A DNA stretch of 35,951 nt from Aureococcus anophagefferens (Eukaryota > Sar > Pelagophyceae > Pelagomonadales > Pelagomonadaceae), in NCBI RefSeq assembly GCF_000186865.1, contig NW_008705600.1, positions 64,756-100,706 on the forward strand, read 5' to 3'. Below the pieces are notes generated by a model that saw only the letters and a program-made list of their open reading frames with translations, had not been told where the DNA came from and ran no database searches. The number at the start of each line of letters is the position of its first letter. The stretch's first letter is position 1. Positions 8,274-17,448 of this stretch are shown in pieces. The translations under genes were made by a program, and so were the position numbers.

Positions 8274-9791
8274 ATGCCGATCGTGTTGTTGAGGAGGGAT
8301 CTGGGGGCTGCCCTCGTCCGCGCCAACATCCGCCCTATGTCCGCCTCTGACCCGAAGTGCCGCGTTGGAGTTTTTTGGGATTTCGAGAATGTGAGAATTC
8401 CAACCGGGACGCGCCCGGAAATCGCTGCGCGACGGCTGCGCGAGGCCGTGCTCCCCTTTGGCCAGATCATAGAGAGCAAGATCTACTACGACTCTCGGAA
8501 GGTGTCCGAGCAGGCGACGCACCGCGAGAGGCTGGACCAGAGCGGATTCACGCTCGTCGACTGCCCGACGCGAGGCACGAAGGAGACGCTGGACAAAAAG
8601 CTCATCGTCGACATCATGCAGTTCGCGCACATGATGCCCCAGCCGAGCTGCGTGGTCCTGGTCACGAGCGACGGCGATTACTGCTACACGCTCGCCAAGA
8701 TCAACGGCCTCGGTGTCAAGACCATCGTCATCTACGGGCCCGAGTCTTCGACGCCCGGCATCCTCATAGACACGGCGGCCCACGCAATCTCGTGGCGCCA
8801 AGATGTGCTCAATCTCGACCTGCCCGAGGCCGACCTAGACGAATATTCCTCTGCGAGCCCGCCCGAGCAAGGCTCCGAACCGGGTGGACAATCGAGGCTC
8901 GACATTCAGCCTTCCGTGCACGACGCCCTCAATGGTAACCACCTCATGCTCTGTCGCTGCATCCGCGAGCTGGCGGCGTGCGAAGGCGACTGGGTGGAGT
9001 ACAGCAAAGTGGCCATCGAATTCCACCAGAAGCGCGGCTGCACGTCGAAGATGGTGGGCGACGAAAACAAGCGGATAATGAGGGCCGCGCGCGAGTCTGC
9101 CAAACGAGGCGGTTTCGTCAAATGTGGCCGCAAGGATATGAATTCGGGCGAAATCGTTGAGACCGACGCGCCGGCGCAGACGGATACCCTCTCGACGTCG
9201 ATGTATGTGTGCTTGACGCCTCACGGCCGGATGCAACTCGACATCGGGCCGTGGCATGCCGGGTATGCCGTTGTGAACACAAACCAGGAGATGATGGAAG
9301 AGGAGCCCGTAACACGCTCCGCGCCGTCGGAGAAGCGCACCACGAATGAAACCGAAGCTGCCGCATCGTCGCCGCCGGCGAAGCGACATCGCAGCGAATG
9401 CCTTTATTATAAACGTACGCTCTGCACGTATTACGAGCGCGGCAATTGCAAGGAGGGTGACAAATGCACGTACGCTCACGGTCAAGCCGAACTCCGAAAG
9501 TCATTCGGAGGCTTGGTGCAGCCGTGCAGATACTGGAACGGGAAGCCCGGCAGCTGCCCCCACGATAATTGCCTGTTCGCCCACGACCAGCCAACACAGC
9601 AGCACCTGGTCGTAGATCTAGCAGACCGCCGACCACGGCATGCCCAGGCGGGCCCGCGCTATGTTCCCGCCGACGCGCATTCGCCGCGCGCAGATGCTGG
9701 CCTGAGCCCCGCGGCGGCGACAAACCTCGCTCTCGACAGCGGCCTGAGCGCGAGTCGCAACCCCGGAACTTTCCACCACGGTCAGCCGTAA
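8274..9791 (+). CDS. NYN-domain putative ribonuclease with two CCCH zinc fingers
   Basis: Intronless, 505 residues. The N-terminal NYN (PIN-like) domain, about residues 28-185, has the acidic catalytic pattern: WDFEN (35-39), DKKLIVD (107-113) and SDGD (132-135), as in MARF1/limkain-type and LabA-type proteins, some of which cleave RNA. A middle region around 225-290 (CIRELAACEGDWVEYSKVA...) looks like a winged-helix or LOTUS-like fold; this is tentative. Two CCCH fingers follow: C384-X7-C392-X5-C398-X3-H402 and C418-X9-C428-X4-C433-X3-H437, typical RNA-binding fingers. This suggests an RNA-targeted endonuclease in mRNA control. The first ATG has A at -3; a second in-frame ATG at 8337 would drop 21 residues. 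Codon use is less GC3-biased than in the neighbouring genes. Confidence 0.85.
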   Translation: MPIVLLRRDLGAALVRANIRPMSASDPKCRVGVFWDFENVRIPTGTRPEIAARRLREAVLPFGQIIESKIYYDSRKVSEQATHRERLDQSGFTLVDCPTRGTKETLDKKLIVDIMQFAHMMPQPSCVVLVTSDGDYCYTLAKINGLGVKTIVIYGPESSTPGILIDTAAHAISWRQDVLNLDLPEADLDEYSSASPPEQGSEPGGQSRLDIQPSVHDALNGNHLMLCRCIRELAACEGDWVEYSKVAIEFHQKRGCTSKMVGDENKRIMRAARESAKRGGFVKCGRKDMNSGEIVETDAPAQTDTLSTSMYVCLTPHGRMQLDIGPWHAGYAVVNTNQEMMEEEPVTRSAPSEKRTTNETEAAASSPPAKRHRSECLYYKRTLCTYYERGNCKEGDKCTYAHGQAELRKSFGGLVQPCRYWNGKPGSCPHDNCLFAHDQPTQQHLVVDLADRRPRHAQAGPRYVPADAHSPRADAGLSPAAATNLALDSGLSASRNPGTFHHGQP

Positions 9792-9881
9792 AGTCACATG
9801 TGCTGTGTGTGATGCAGTGGATTCGCTTACTTCGGCCGTGGGGAGCCGACCCGAAGCCTAAATCCACGCCGCGAAATGAAA

Positions 9882-11810
9882 TTAGAGCGCCACGTCGAGA
9901 AAGAGCGTCAGGTCCGGCCCCGCGACGGAGAGGAGCGACTTGAGCGCGTCGTAGATCGCGAACTGGCCCGAGATGACGAGGCCGGACCACGCGCAGCGCG
10001 CGCCCGCGCCGCGGTAGAAGCCGCGGACGTGGCCCTCGCCCCAGATGGCCTCGACGGCGCCGGCGACGCCGAGGTCGCCGCGGTCCGCGTTGATGCGGCT
10101 CAGCACCGCGTCCGCGGGCTGCGACACGAGCGAGCTCGCCGTGCCCGCGACGAGGCCCGCGACGAGCGACACGGCGAGGCGCCCGCCGGCGCCGTCGGCG
10201 AGGGCCGGCGCGGCCTCGAAGATCGCGTCGGCGAGCGAGTCGAAGAAGAAGAACTTGACCATGCCGAAGATGACCTGGCGGATGAAGAGCGGCCGGAAGC
10301 CCGCGTAGAACGCGTCCGCGCCCTCGTCGTCGGCGACGCGCCGCGCGCTCCCCGCGAGCCCGAGGCCCGCGAAGCGCGCCGGGTCCGCGACGACGCGGAT
10401 GCGGAGCGCCTCGGCGGGGCAGACGCCGACGCACGCGAGCACCGTCGCGAGCGCGCCCGCGAGGAGCACGACGGCCGCGTGGAACTCCGCCGCCGCCGCG
10501 GGCGCGAGGAGGCCGTTGAGCGTCCGCGACCAGAACTCGTAGCCCGGGTAGACCGTGAGGCCGTACCAGCAGTAGCCCGCGAGCGTCGCCTCCGCGCCCA
10601 GGAACAGCGCGCCGGGGCCCTCCTCGCGGAGGATCGCCCGGCCGCCGTCGACGACGCCCGCGTACCGCCCCGGGTCCGTCTGGAGCCGCGTCTTCACGAC
10701 GTCGATGGGCACGAGCACCGCGTGCGTCGCCGAGCAGCCGACCAAGCCGGACAGCGCGAAGCCCGCGTACGTCGCCGGGTCGAGCCGCCTCTCCCGGCCG
10801 ACGCCCCGCTCGCCGCGCTTCCCGAAGGGCGTCGCCGCGCCCCGCGCGCCCGACGCGACGAAGGGCGCGAGGCCCCGGATCTCGTAGGCGCCGCTCGCCG
10901 CGTCGAAGACGGGTAGCTGCGTCCGCGGCAGGAGCGCCAGGGGGTCCCGCTCGAGGTAGTCCGCGAGGCCCGGCGAGAACGACGGCGGCAGCAGCGCGCC
11001 GACGGAGCCGCGCTTCGCGCCGCCGTAGACGGGCACGCCCGCGACGAGCGCGCGGATGCCCTCGACGGGCTGCCGGTCGCCGCCCAAGAGCGTGAACGCG
11101 AGCGCGAGGTGGCGCCGCTTCTCCGGGTCGTCGCCGTGCTGGCTCGCGAGCGACCGGAGCAGCGCCGCTCGGCCCGACTCGCCGGGGTAGCGCCGCAGGC
11201 CGTACTCGACGGAGCTCGAGAACGACTCGAACGCGGCCGCGAGCGCCTCGAAGCGGCGCCGCTCGCCGTAGGACGGCGGGACCGTCGCGGCCTGCGCGGC
11301 CCACCACGCGGCGCACGACCCGTCGAAGTTGAGCAGGAACCGGCTCAGGTAGGTGACGAACTCCTGCGAGTAGTAGGCCGAGCTCACGCGCGACGCGACG
11401 GCCGTCTGCTGCTTGTCGTTCGCGACCCAGTCCAGGATGCCCTCGGCGCCCCACCAGTCGTCGCGGCCCGCGGCGCGCGCGGCCGGCGCGGCCGGCGCGA
11501 CGACGGACGCGGCGCCGGCGAGCGCGGCGCGCCGGAGCATCGCGCGCCGCGACGGCGCCGCGTTGTCGCTGGGCCCGTCCTGCGCCGCGCGGCGACTCGT
11601 GCATCGCCGTCGCGCCGGAGCGATGAACGAGCCGGCGTCCGGCGCCGCGCCGCCGTTGGGCGCGTCGCGCGCGGCGCGGTGTGTCGTGGATCGCCGTCGC
11701 GCGGGCGCCGGAGAAATGAACGAGCCGGCGTGTCGCGGCAGCATCCAGAGCAGCACGAGCGCCGCGCGGGCGGCGCAGGCCCGCCGCGAAGGCGATTCTC
11801 GTGGCACCAT
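9882..11810 (-). CDS. Phosphate-carrier-like Solcar protein with plastid-type presequence
   Basis: Intronless, 642 residues. The C-terminal 290 residues are a mitochondrial carrier (SLC25) domain with three repeats: PIDVVKTRLQ, CPAEALRIR and QPADAVLSRIN. The last, and the CSATHAVLVPIDVVKTR context, resemble the phosphate carrier branch. The N-terminus is unusual: a signal-peptide-like hydrophobic stretch (LVLLWML) is followed by AGSF (28-31), repeated as AGSF at 59-62, and then a twin-arginine-like SRRAMLRRAALAGAAS segment at 87-102. Residues 115-350 form an additional region beginning DDWWGAEGILDWV, not found in ordinary carriers. I infer targeting to the plastid or its membranes rather than mitochondria, unproven. 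The start MVPRESPSRR was chosen because the hydrophobic segment follows it directly; in-frame ATGs exist upstream. Confidence 0.78.
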   Translation of the reverse strand: MVPRESPSRRACAARAALVLLWMLPRHAGSFISPAPARRRSTTHRAARDAPNGGAAPDAGSFIAPARRRCTSRRAAQDGPSDNAAPSRRAMLRRAALAGAASVVAPAAPAARAAGRDDWWGAEGILDWVANDKQQTAVASRVSSAYYSQEFVTYLSRFLLNFDGSCAAWWAAQAATVPPSYGERRRFEALAAAFESFSSSVEYGLRRYPGESGRAALLRSLASQHGDDPEKRRHLALAFTLLGGDRQPVEGIRALVAGVPVYGGAKRGSVGALLPPSFSPGLADYLERDPLALLPRTQLPVFDAASGAYEIRGLAPFVASGARGAATPFGKRGERGVGRERRLDPATYAGFALSGLVGCSATHAVLVPIDVVKTRLQTDPGRYAGVVDGGRAILREEGPGALFLGAEATLAGYCWYGLTVYPGYEFWSRTLNGLLAPAAAAEFHAAVVLLAGALATVLACVGVCPAEALRIRVVADPARFAGLGLAGSARRVADDEGADAFYAGFRPLFIRQVIFGMVKFFFFDSLADAIFEAAPALADGAGGRLAVSLVAGLVAGTASSLVSQPADAVLSRINADRGDLGVAGAVEAIWGEGHVRGFYRGAGARCAWSGLVISGQFAIYDALKSLLSVAGPDLTLFLDVAL

Positions 11811-11858
11811 CTTGCAAAGGATCGAGGCCCAAGCGTGTGTGCTTCTCTCGGATGGCGC

Positions 11859-11902
11859 GCCGTCAACATGCCTTTCATGAGCCGTCAACATGCCCTTCAT
11901 GA
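11859..11902. repeat. 22-bp tandem duplication in divergent promoter
   Basis: GCCGTCAACATGCCTTTCATGA at 11859-11880 is followed immediately by GCCGTCAACATGCCCTTCATGA at 11881-11902, differing at one base. It lies in the 130-bp gap between the carrier and YHYH start codons and adds out-of-context ATGs upstream of the YHYH gene. Confidence 0.9.
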
Positions 11903-11940
11903 ATGCTTTTGCGGGCCGTCTTGCCTGGTCTAGCGGCACA

Positions 11941-14900
11941 ATGGGCATCCGCGCGGCCCTGCTATTGGTCGTCCCGGCCTGCGCCCTGGACTTCCCGTCG
12001 CACTTCCTGCGCGACGCCGACGTGGCCGTCGAGCAGCTCGTCGACTACGACGCCAACGCCGAGTTCCTGGAGATCTCGAGCGCCACGGGGCTGCCCCTCC
12101 ATCGCTACGACGCGTCCTTCGGCGCCCACCCCTACGACGCCGTCGTGGCGCTGCCGGGCGACCCCGCCGCCTACCGGCAGCGGGGCTTCCACTTCGGCGG
12201 CGCCGACCTGCCCGCCGCCGGGCCGATCGGCTACGCGGTCGACGGCGTGCCCATCTTCCCCTACTACGACGGCGACGGCGCGAACGCGGTCGAGCCGCCG
12301 CCGGGCGGCGCCCCGGCGGACCGCGACGGCTGCTGGGGGTTCCGGGACCCGTCGAGCGGCGCCTACGTCTACCGCATCGCGCCGCCGTGCCTCTACGGCG
12401 ACGACCGCGGGACCTACGGGTCGCCGGCGGCGGCCGCGCACCTCGGCTTCGGCGCCGCGGTCGCGCCCGGCGGGACCGCGGCGGCGCGGGCGCGGGGGCG
12501 GCCCGGGTCCGTGCCCCTCGTCGGCGTCATGGTCGACGGCTTCCCCCTCTGGGGGCCCCTCGACAAAGACGGGAAGGAGCACGGCGGCCTCGACGAGTGC
12601 GGCGGCAAGTACCAGGGCAGCACAAGAGTGCGAAATTCCCAACTTCAAAGGCTCCGATCTCGGCCATTTTCCACTCGTTTCGGCTGATTTTTGGACGAGC
12701 GATCATCTCTCGGAACGGTCTCGAAGCGTGGATGCGTTTTCGGGAACGCGCGCGCGCGGAACACTCACGTTGAAGCGACGTTGAATCACTCTTGTGCTGC
12801 CCAGGCAAGTACGACGGCCGCGGCCGCTACGCGTACTACGCGACGGCGGCGCCGCCCTACACCATCGCCTGCTTCGGGCCGGGCGTCGCCGCGGCGGCGG
12901 GCCTCCCGCCGACGCCGCCGGCGTCGCCGGGCGCCGGCGCCGTCGACGCGGGCCCGGACTGCCCCGCGGGGCGCCACGTCGCCGCGGGCGCGTGCGCGGC
13001 CTGCCCCGCGGGGCGCTACGCGCTCGAGGCGCCGGCGGGCCGGGCGGCCTACGCCGCCGGGTCGCCCGCGCGCCACTGCGGCGGGTCCTGCGGCCTCGGG
13101 GCCTACTGCCCCGCGGGCACGCCGCGGCCGGACGCCGCTGTCCCTTGCCCCGCGGGGCGGTTCGGCGACGCGCGGGGCCTCGCGACCGCGGCCTGCGCGG
13201 GGCCCTGCCCCCGGGGCCACTTCTGCCCGCCGGGGACCGTCGCGCCGCGCGCGCACGCCTGCGGCTCCGAGGCCGTCTTCTGCCCCGCGGGCGCGGGAAA
13301 GCCGCGCGCGGCGGCGCCGGGGTCCTACACGCTGCCCGCGGTCGCCGCGGCGCCCTGGGCGCCGCCGGACGACGTCTTCGCCTGGCCCGAGGCCGAAGTC
13401 GGCGGCGCCTACGCCGTCGGCCCGCGGCCCGCCGCGCGGTGCGGCCTCGGCGACGAACGCAACTGCACCGCGGCGGCGCTCGCGGCGCGGCCGCCGCGGC
13501 CGACGCAGGACGCCGAGGCGCCCTGCGAGCCCGGGACCTTCTGCGTCGCCGGCGCGCGCTTCCGGTGCCCCGCGGGCCGCTTCGGCGCGGTTCCGGGCCT
13601 CGCCGCGGCGAACTGCAGCGGCGCGTGCCCGCCGGGGTCGTACTGCCGCGAGGGCGCGCCGGCGCCGATCCTCCTGCCCGCGGGCCGCTACAGCGCCGCC
13701 GCGGGCCTCGCGGCGCCGGGCGAGGCCGCCGAGTGCCCGCCGGGGAGCTACTGCGTCGCCGGGTCCACGGCGCCGGCGGACTGCCCCGCGGGCCGCTTCG
13801 GCCGCGAGCCGGGCCTCGCGACGGCGCTCTGCGTCGCCGACGTCGCCGGCGACGCGAGCCTCTGCCCCGCGGGCTTCGCGTGCCCGGCCGGGAGCCGCGA
13901 GCCGCGCGAGATCCCCTGCGGGTCGGCGACGGCCGCGAAGCTCCTCGCGGTCCTCGCGGACCCGGCCGCGCAGTACCCGGCGCACGTCCGCTCCGACGCC
14001 TTCGGCGAGTCGGCCTACGCCGGGGGCGGCCTCGGCGCGGCCGCGTTCTGCCCCGCGGGCTCCGCGGCGCCGACGCGCGTGAGGGCGGGCCACTACACCG
14101 TCGGCGCGGCCACGCTCGAGCGCGGCAACGCGTCGGACGCGGACGCCGACGCGCGCGTCGCCGAGGTCGCCTGCGAGCCGGGCCACTACTGCGTCTTGGG
14201 CGTGAAGACCCCCTGCCCGCCGGGCAGCTACGGCGCGTCGTCGGGCCTCGCCGACGTCGCGTGCGACGGCCCCTGCGCGCCCGGCTACTACTGCGAGCGC
14301 GGGTCCGCGACGCCGACGCAAAACGCCTGCGGCTCGCCGGCGGTCTACTGCCCCGCGGGGAGCGCCGCGCCGCTCCCCGTCGGCGCGGGCAACTACAGCG
14401 CCGCGGCGACGGCCGGCTACGCGGCGGCCCGCGGCGACGCGCCCGGCGTCGCGCCGTCGGCGGCGGCGGCGGGCACGGACGCGGCGGACGCGCGCGGCGG
14501 CCAGCGGCCCTGCGAGCCCGGCTACTTTTGCGCCGGCGGCGTGCGGCGGCCGTGCCCCGCGGGGACCTACGGGTCCACCTTCGGCGAGACGTCGGCGACG
14601 TGCGCGGGCCTCTGCCCGCCGGGCATGTTCTGCGTCGAGGCGTCGACGGAGGCGAAGCCCGTGGCCAACGGCACGTACTGCGCGCCCCCCGGCGGCTGCG
14701 TCTCGCGGCTCGGCGACGGGCCCTGCGCGCCGGGCTACTACTGCCCCGCGGGGTCCTGGCGCGCGACGCAGCGGCCCTGCTGCGACGCGCGCCGCGACGA
14801 CGCGACGGGCCTCTGGGCCCGCCACGGCGACGTCGACGTCGTCGACGTCGTCCGCCTCGTCGCCAACGAGGCGACGCCGCGGCACCTGCACGGTGCGCCG

Positions 14901-15311
14901 GGCGAGGTCTACGACGTCGACGGCTGGCACCAGCACGACCGCCACGCGCCGCGCTGCGAGCGGCTCTACTGCCCCGCGGGGTCCGCGCGGCCTCTCAACG
15001 TGACGGCGGGCCGCTACGCCGTCGGCGGCAACCGGACGACGCGGTCCGCCGTCGCCGACTGCGCGGGCCTCTCGTCCCACGGCGCGACGCTGCGCCTGGG
15101 CCTCGACCGCGCGCCCTACTGCCCGACGACGCTCCGCGACGAACACGCGCGCGACCGCCGCGCGCCGGGCGTCGACGCGGGCAACGTCGGCGGCGCGGGC
15201 GCGCTCCAGGGGTCCGAGGCGACCCACGACGCCGACGGCACCGCGGACGAGGTCGGCGCCTGGGCCCCGCCCGAGTTCCTCGGGCCCGACCGGGACTACC
15301 AGTGGGTCTAA
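11941..15311 (+). CDS. Secreted YHYH-domain protein with long Cys-rich repeat region
   Basis: Two exons, 11941-12604 and 12805-15311, total 1056 residues. A signal peptide (MGIRAALLLVVPACA) precedes a YHYH-type domain, about 16-260, recognised by GPIGYAVDGVPIFPYY, PLVGVMVDGFPLWGP, LDECGGKYDGRGRYAYYAT and PPYTIACF. The motif that names the family reads YAYYAT here. Residues about 274-993 are a repeat array of the form CPAGRFG..GLA..C.G.CP.G.YC..G, like the GCC2/GCC3 and ephrin-receptor-type Cys-rich modules found in surface proteins. I infer an extracellular or cell-surface protein of unknown ligand. The introner falls within the LDECGGKY signature, and only its precise removal gives the conserved sequence, which validates the intron. 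The start is the ATG directly before the signal peptide. Confidence 0.88.
12613..12804 (+). mobile_element. Introner family A, copy 3 (intron 12605-12804)
   Basis: A 192-bp element with 16-bp perfect inverted repeats (GGGCAGCACAAGAGTG and CACTCTTGTGCTGCCC) flanked by GCAAGTAC at 12605-12612 and 12805-12812. It is in sense orientation. The intron is 200 nt, a GC-AG intron starting GCAAGT, which is the usual consensus for GC donors. Its removal restores GGC GGC AAG TAC GAC, matching the conserved LDECGGKYD motif. Confidence 0.96.
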
Positions 15312-15410
15312 AAGTGGGCCTAAAGCGCGCCGCGACATCTTGAGGAGTACTTGAGGGCACGGCATGCGCGCCTGCCCCATCGATGGACACTCGATGGACG
15401 TCGATGAAGC

Positions 15411-15533
15411 AAGGAGCCCTAGCTTACAACATGGCCGAGCCCACGTTCGTGCCCGTCGCGAAGGTCCCCTAGCCGCGCCGCCACACTAAAGCCATGGCCG
15501 AGCCCACGTTCGCGCCCGTCGCGAAGGCGCTCC
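15411..15533 (+). repeat. Duplicated translation start of the MYND gene
   Basis: The 34 bases from ATGGCCGAGCCCACGTTCG onwards at 15431-15464 recur at 15494-15527 with one mismatch. The upstream motif AAGGAGCCCTAGC at 15411 also recurs as AAGGTCCCCTAGC at 15461. This looks like an imperfect tandem duplication that spans the gene's 5' end. Confidence 0.9.
15431..15472 (+). other. Upstream ORF of 13 codons (MAEPTFVPVAKVP)
   Basis: The upstream copy of the duplicated start opens an ORF whose first ten codons match the main protein except for one Ala-to-Val change, then stops at TAG 21 bp before the main ATG. If transcribed, it would act as a uORF and could reduce or regulate translation of the MYND protein. 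Transcription start is unknown. Confidence 0.6.
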
Positions 15534-17164
15534 ACGAGGCCTTCGAGACCTTCGGCCGGCGCGGCGGGCCCGCCGACGCGTCCTTCGAGGCCCTCGTGGC
15601 CCTCTGCGACGCCGTCAGCGACGGCGCCGAGCGCTGCGTGCCCTTCGGCGCCTTCGACGTCGCGCGGGACGCCTGCGCGCGGCGCGCGGCGCTCGTCGCG
15701 GCCTGCGGCCGCCACGCGGCGGAGCGGCCGCGCGCCGCGGGCCTGCTCCGGGGCCGCGCCGTCGAGGACGTCGGCGGCGTCGAGTGCGCGGCGGCCATGC
15801 AGCTCCAGGCGCGCGTCGCCGCCTGCAAGCTCGACGACGAGGCGGCCCAGCTCGAGGCGATCTCGCGGTGCGCCAAGGCGGCGCTCGAGGCGCTCGGCGA
15901 CGCGTCCGCCGTGTACCGGAGCCTGGGCGACGACAACGACGCGACGCGGCGCCTCGCGGGGACCATGGCGAAGATCGGCGAGGTCTGCGCGACCTTCGGC
16001 GGCAACGTCGACGCCGCGCTGCCGGCGCTCAACGAGGCGCTGACCTGCTACCGCCGGCTGCCAAAGAGCGACGACGTCGACGCGCGCGTCGCGCGCGTCG
16101 AGCGCGCCATGGCCCAGTGCCTCGAGCTCCGCGAGACCACGGTCGTGCCCGACGGCCGCATCGCGCTGAACGCGACGGAGACGGCGCGGGCCCTCGAAGA
16201 GGCGCAGCCCCGGGGCGCGCTGCTCGACGCCTACGACTTCGCCGTCGTCGTCGAGGAGGGCGACCTCGCGCCGCGCGCCGACAGCCCGCGCGCGGCCGTC
16301 GTCGCGGCGCTGGACCTCGGCGAGCTCTTCAAGGCCAAGGCCAACGTCGACGCGAGCGCCGCGGACGCGGGGCCGCCGCGCTGGGCGCTCAAGGCCGAGC
16401 TCGACGCGCCGTGGCCGACGGCGGACGCGGCCGCGGACGGCGAGATCCACGCCGTGCTCCTCTTCCGGCGGCGCGCGGACGCCGAGGCGCTCCCGGAGGC
16501 GCCCCGGCCCTGGATGGTCTGCACGCACCGCGGCTTCCGCGTCGCCGTCGAGCAGCTCGAGGACCAGGCGCCCGACGCGAACGTCCGGTCGATGCGGTCG
16601 AACGCGCACCACCCGGCCTTCTTCCGCGTCCACGACGCCGTCGACCGCGAGAGCGACGACTCGTCCGTGTCCGACGACGAGGCCGGCGTCACCTACGACC
16701 AGTACGTGCGGAAGACGCAGGGCATCCACCGGACGAAGGACCGGCCCGAGGACCGCTACCTCACGCACGTGACGCTGACCTTCGACGACGACGTCGCGGC
16801 CTGCGCGCGGGCCGTCGCGGGCGACACCGTCGACGCCGCGCTCGCCGCGCTGCCGGACCTCGAGTGCGGCGTGCTCTGCGGCGGCGACGCGACGCCGCGC
16901 TGCGCGCACTGCGCGCGGCTCCCCGGCCCGACGGTCCGGGTCCACAAGTGCGCCCAGTGCAGGCGCGTCTACTACTGCTCCCGCGACTGCCAGAAGAGCC
17001 ACTGGCCGAAGCACAAGGCCTTCTGCTCGACGTCGGGCCCCACGGAGCCCAAACCCAACTACATCCCGCCCAAGTACCACGCGCACTCCTACGACGGCAA
17101 GGACCACCGCACGCCGGAGAAGAAGATGCAGGACGCCGTCATGGCCCAGATGGGCATGTACTAG
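15494..17164 (+). CDS. MYND zinc-finger protein
   Basis: Intronless, 556 residues. A C-terminal MYND finger lies at about 470-511 (CAHC, then CAQC, YYCSRDCQ, HWPKHKAFC), with all expected Cys/His ligands. The N-terminal half contains helical, TPR-like sequence (AAMQLQARVAACKLDDEAAQ, AGTMAKIGEVCATFGGNVDAA). MYND fingers usually mediate protein-protein contacts; no SET domain is visible, so methyltransferase activity is not claimed. A second MYND gene lies 1 kb away in opposite orientation with a different N-terminal architecture. A duplicated start upstream creates a short uORF. Confidence 0.82.
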   Translation: MAEPTFAPVAKALHEAFETFGRRGGPADASFEALVALCDAVSDGAERCVPFGAFDVARDACARRAALVAACGRHAAERPRAAGLLRGRAVEDVGGVECAAAMQLQARVAACKLDDEAAQLEAISRCAKAALEALGDASAVYRSLGDDNDATRRLAGTMAKIGEVCATFGGNVDAALPALNEALTCYRRLPKSDDVDARVARVERAMAQCLELRETTVVPDGRIALNATETARALEEAQPRGALLDAYDFAVVVEEGDLAPRADSPRAAVVAALDLGELFKAKANVDASAADAGPPRWALKAELDAPWPTADAAADGEIHAVLLFRRRADAEALPEAPRPWMVCTHRGFRVAVEQLEDQAPDANVRSMRSNAHHPAFFRVHDAVDRESDDSSVSDDEAGVTYDQYVRKTQGIHRTKDRPEDRYLTHVTLTFDDDVAACARAVAGDTVDAALAALPDLECGVLCGGDATPRCAHCARLPGPTVRVHKCAQCRRVYYCSRDCQKSHWPKHKAFCSTSGPTEPKPNYIPPKYHAHSYDGKDHRTPEKKMQDAVMAQMGMY

Positions 17165-17173
17165 GGTTCGATC

Positions 17174-17218
17174 TAGAAGGGCGACATTTCGCGGGCGCGC
17201 GCGCTAGGGGTTGGCGGT
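17174..17218. repeat. Copy of the MYND-gene 3'-end motif
   Basis: TAGAAGGGCGACATTTCGCG followed by GGCGCGCGCGCTAGGGG closely matches 18122-18160, which spans the stop codon and proximal 3' flank of the second MYND gene. A further copy starts at 17231. All three share the core GCGCGCGCTAGGGG. Confidence 0.75.
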
Positions 17219-17254
17219 CGATCTACTCAGTAGAAGGACGGCGGCGCGCGCGCG

Positions 17255-17308
17255 CTAGGGGCCGGCGGTTTGGCCCTTCCGGGCCTTGGTGAGCATCTTG
17301 CACGCCTT
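17255..17308 (-). pseudogene. Fragment of a MYND-gene C-terminus
   Basis: Read on the minus strand this encodes KACKMLTKARKGQTAGP and a stop, nearly the same as the last residues of the MYND gene ending at 18152 (KACKMLTKARQGHTADP). Upstream on the same strand the similarity ends at once, and the preceding codon is a stop. It is therefore a detached tail, left by local duplication, in the 3' flank of the other MYND gene. Confidence 0.75.
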
Positions 17309-17448
17309 AGAACGCCTCTTAGAGCTTTTTGATTGAGCAGGGCGCGCGATGCGACCCGATCGCCGATCAAGAAAATTTTGCCGGTGTTTTTGAGGAGTGC
17401 GAATCCGGACATCATCGCCTCGCGCGCGCATTTCAGAGACGCGTCACG

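Noticed and set aside
11925..11960. GGTCTAGCGGCACAATGGG as a tRNA fragment
   Set aside because: Only a short word resembles a tRNA D-arm; no acceptor stem, anticodon arm or T-arm could be built around it.
12960..15125. The Cys-rich repeats as a possible CRISPR-like or DNA satellite array
   Set aside because: The periodicity is in the protein (CPAG..GLA..C), with irregular DNA spacing; it is a coding repeat in a eukaryotic gene.
12786..15380. 864-codon minus-strand open frame opposite the YHYH gene
   Set aside because: It mirrors the Cys-rich repeat codons and has no protein-like pattern; the plus strand has recognisable domains.
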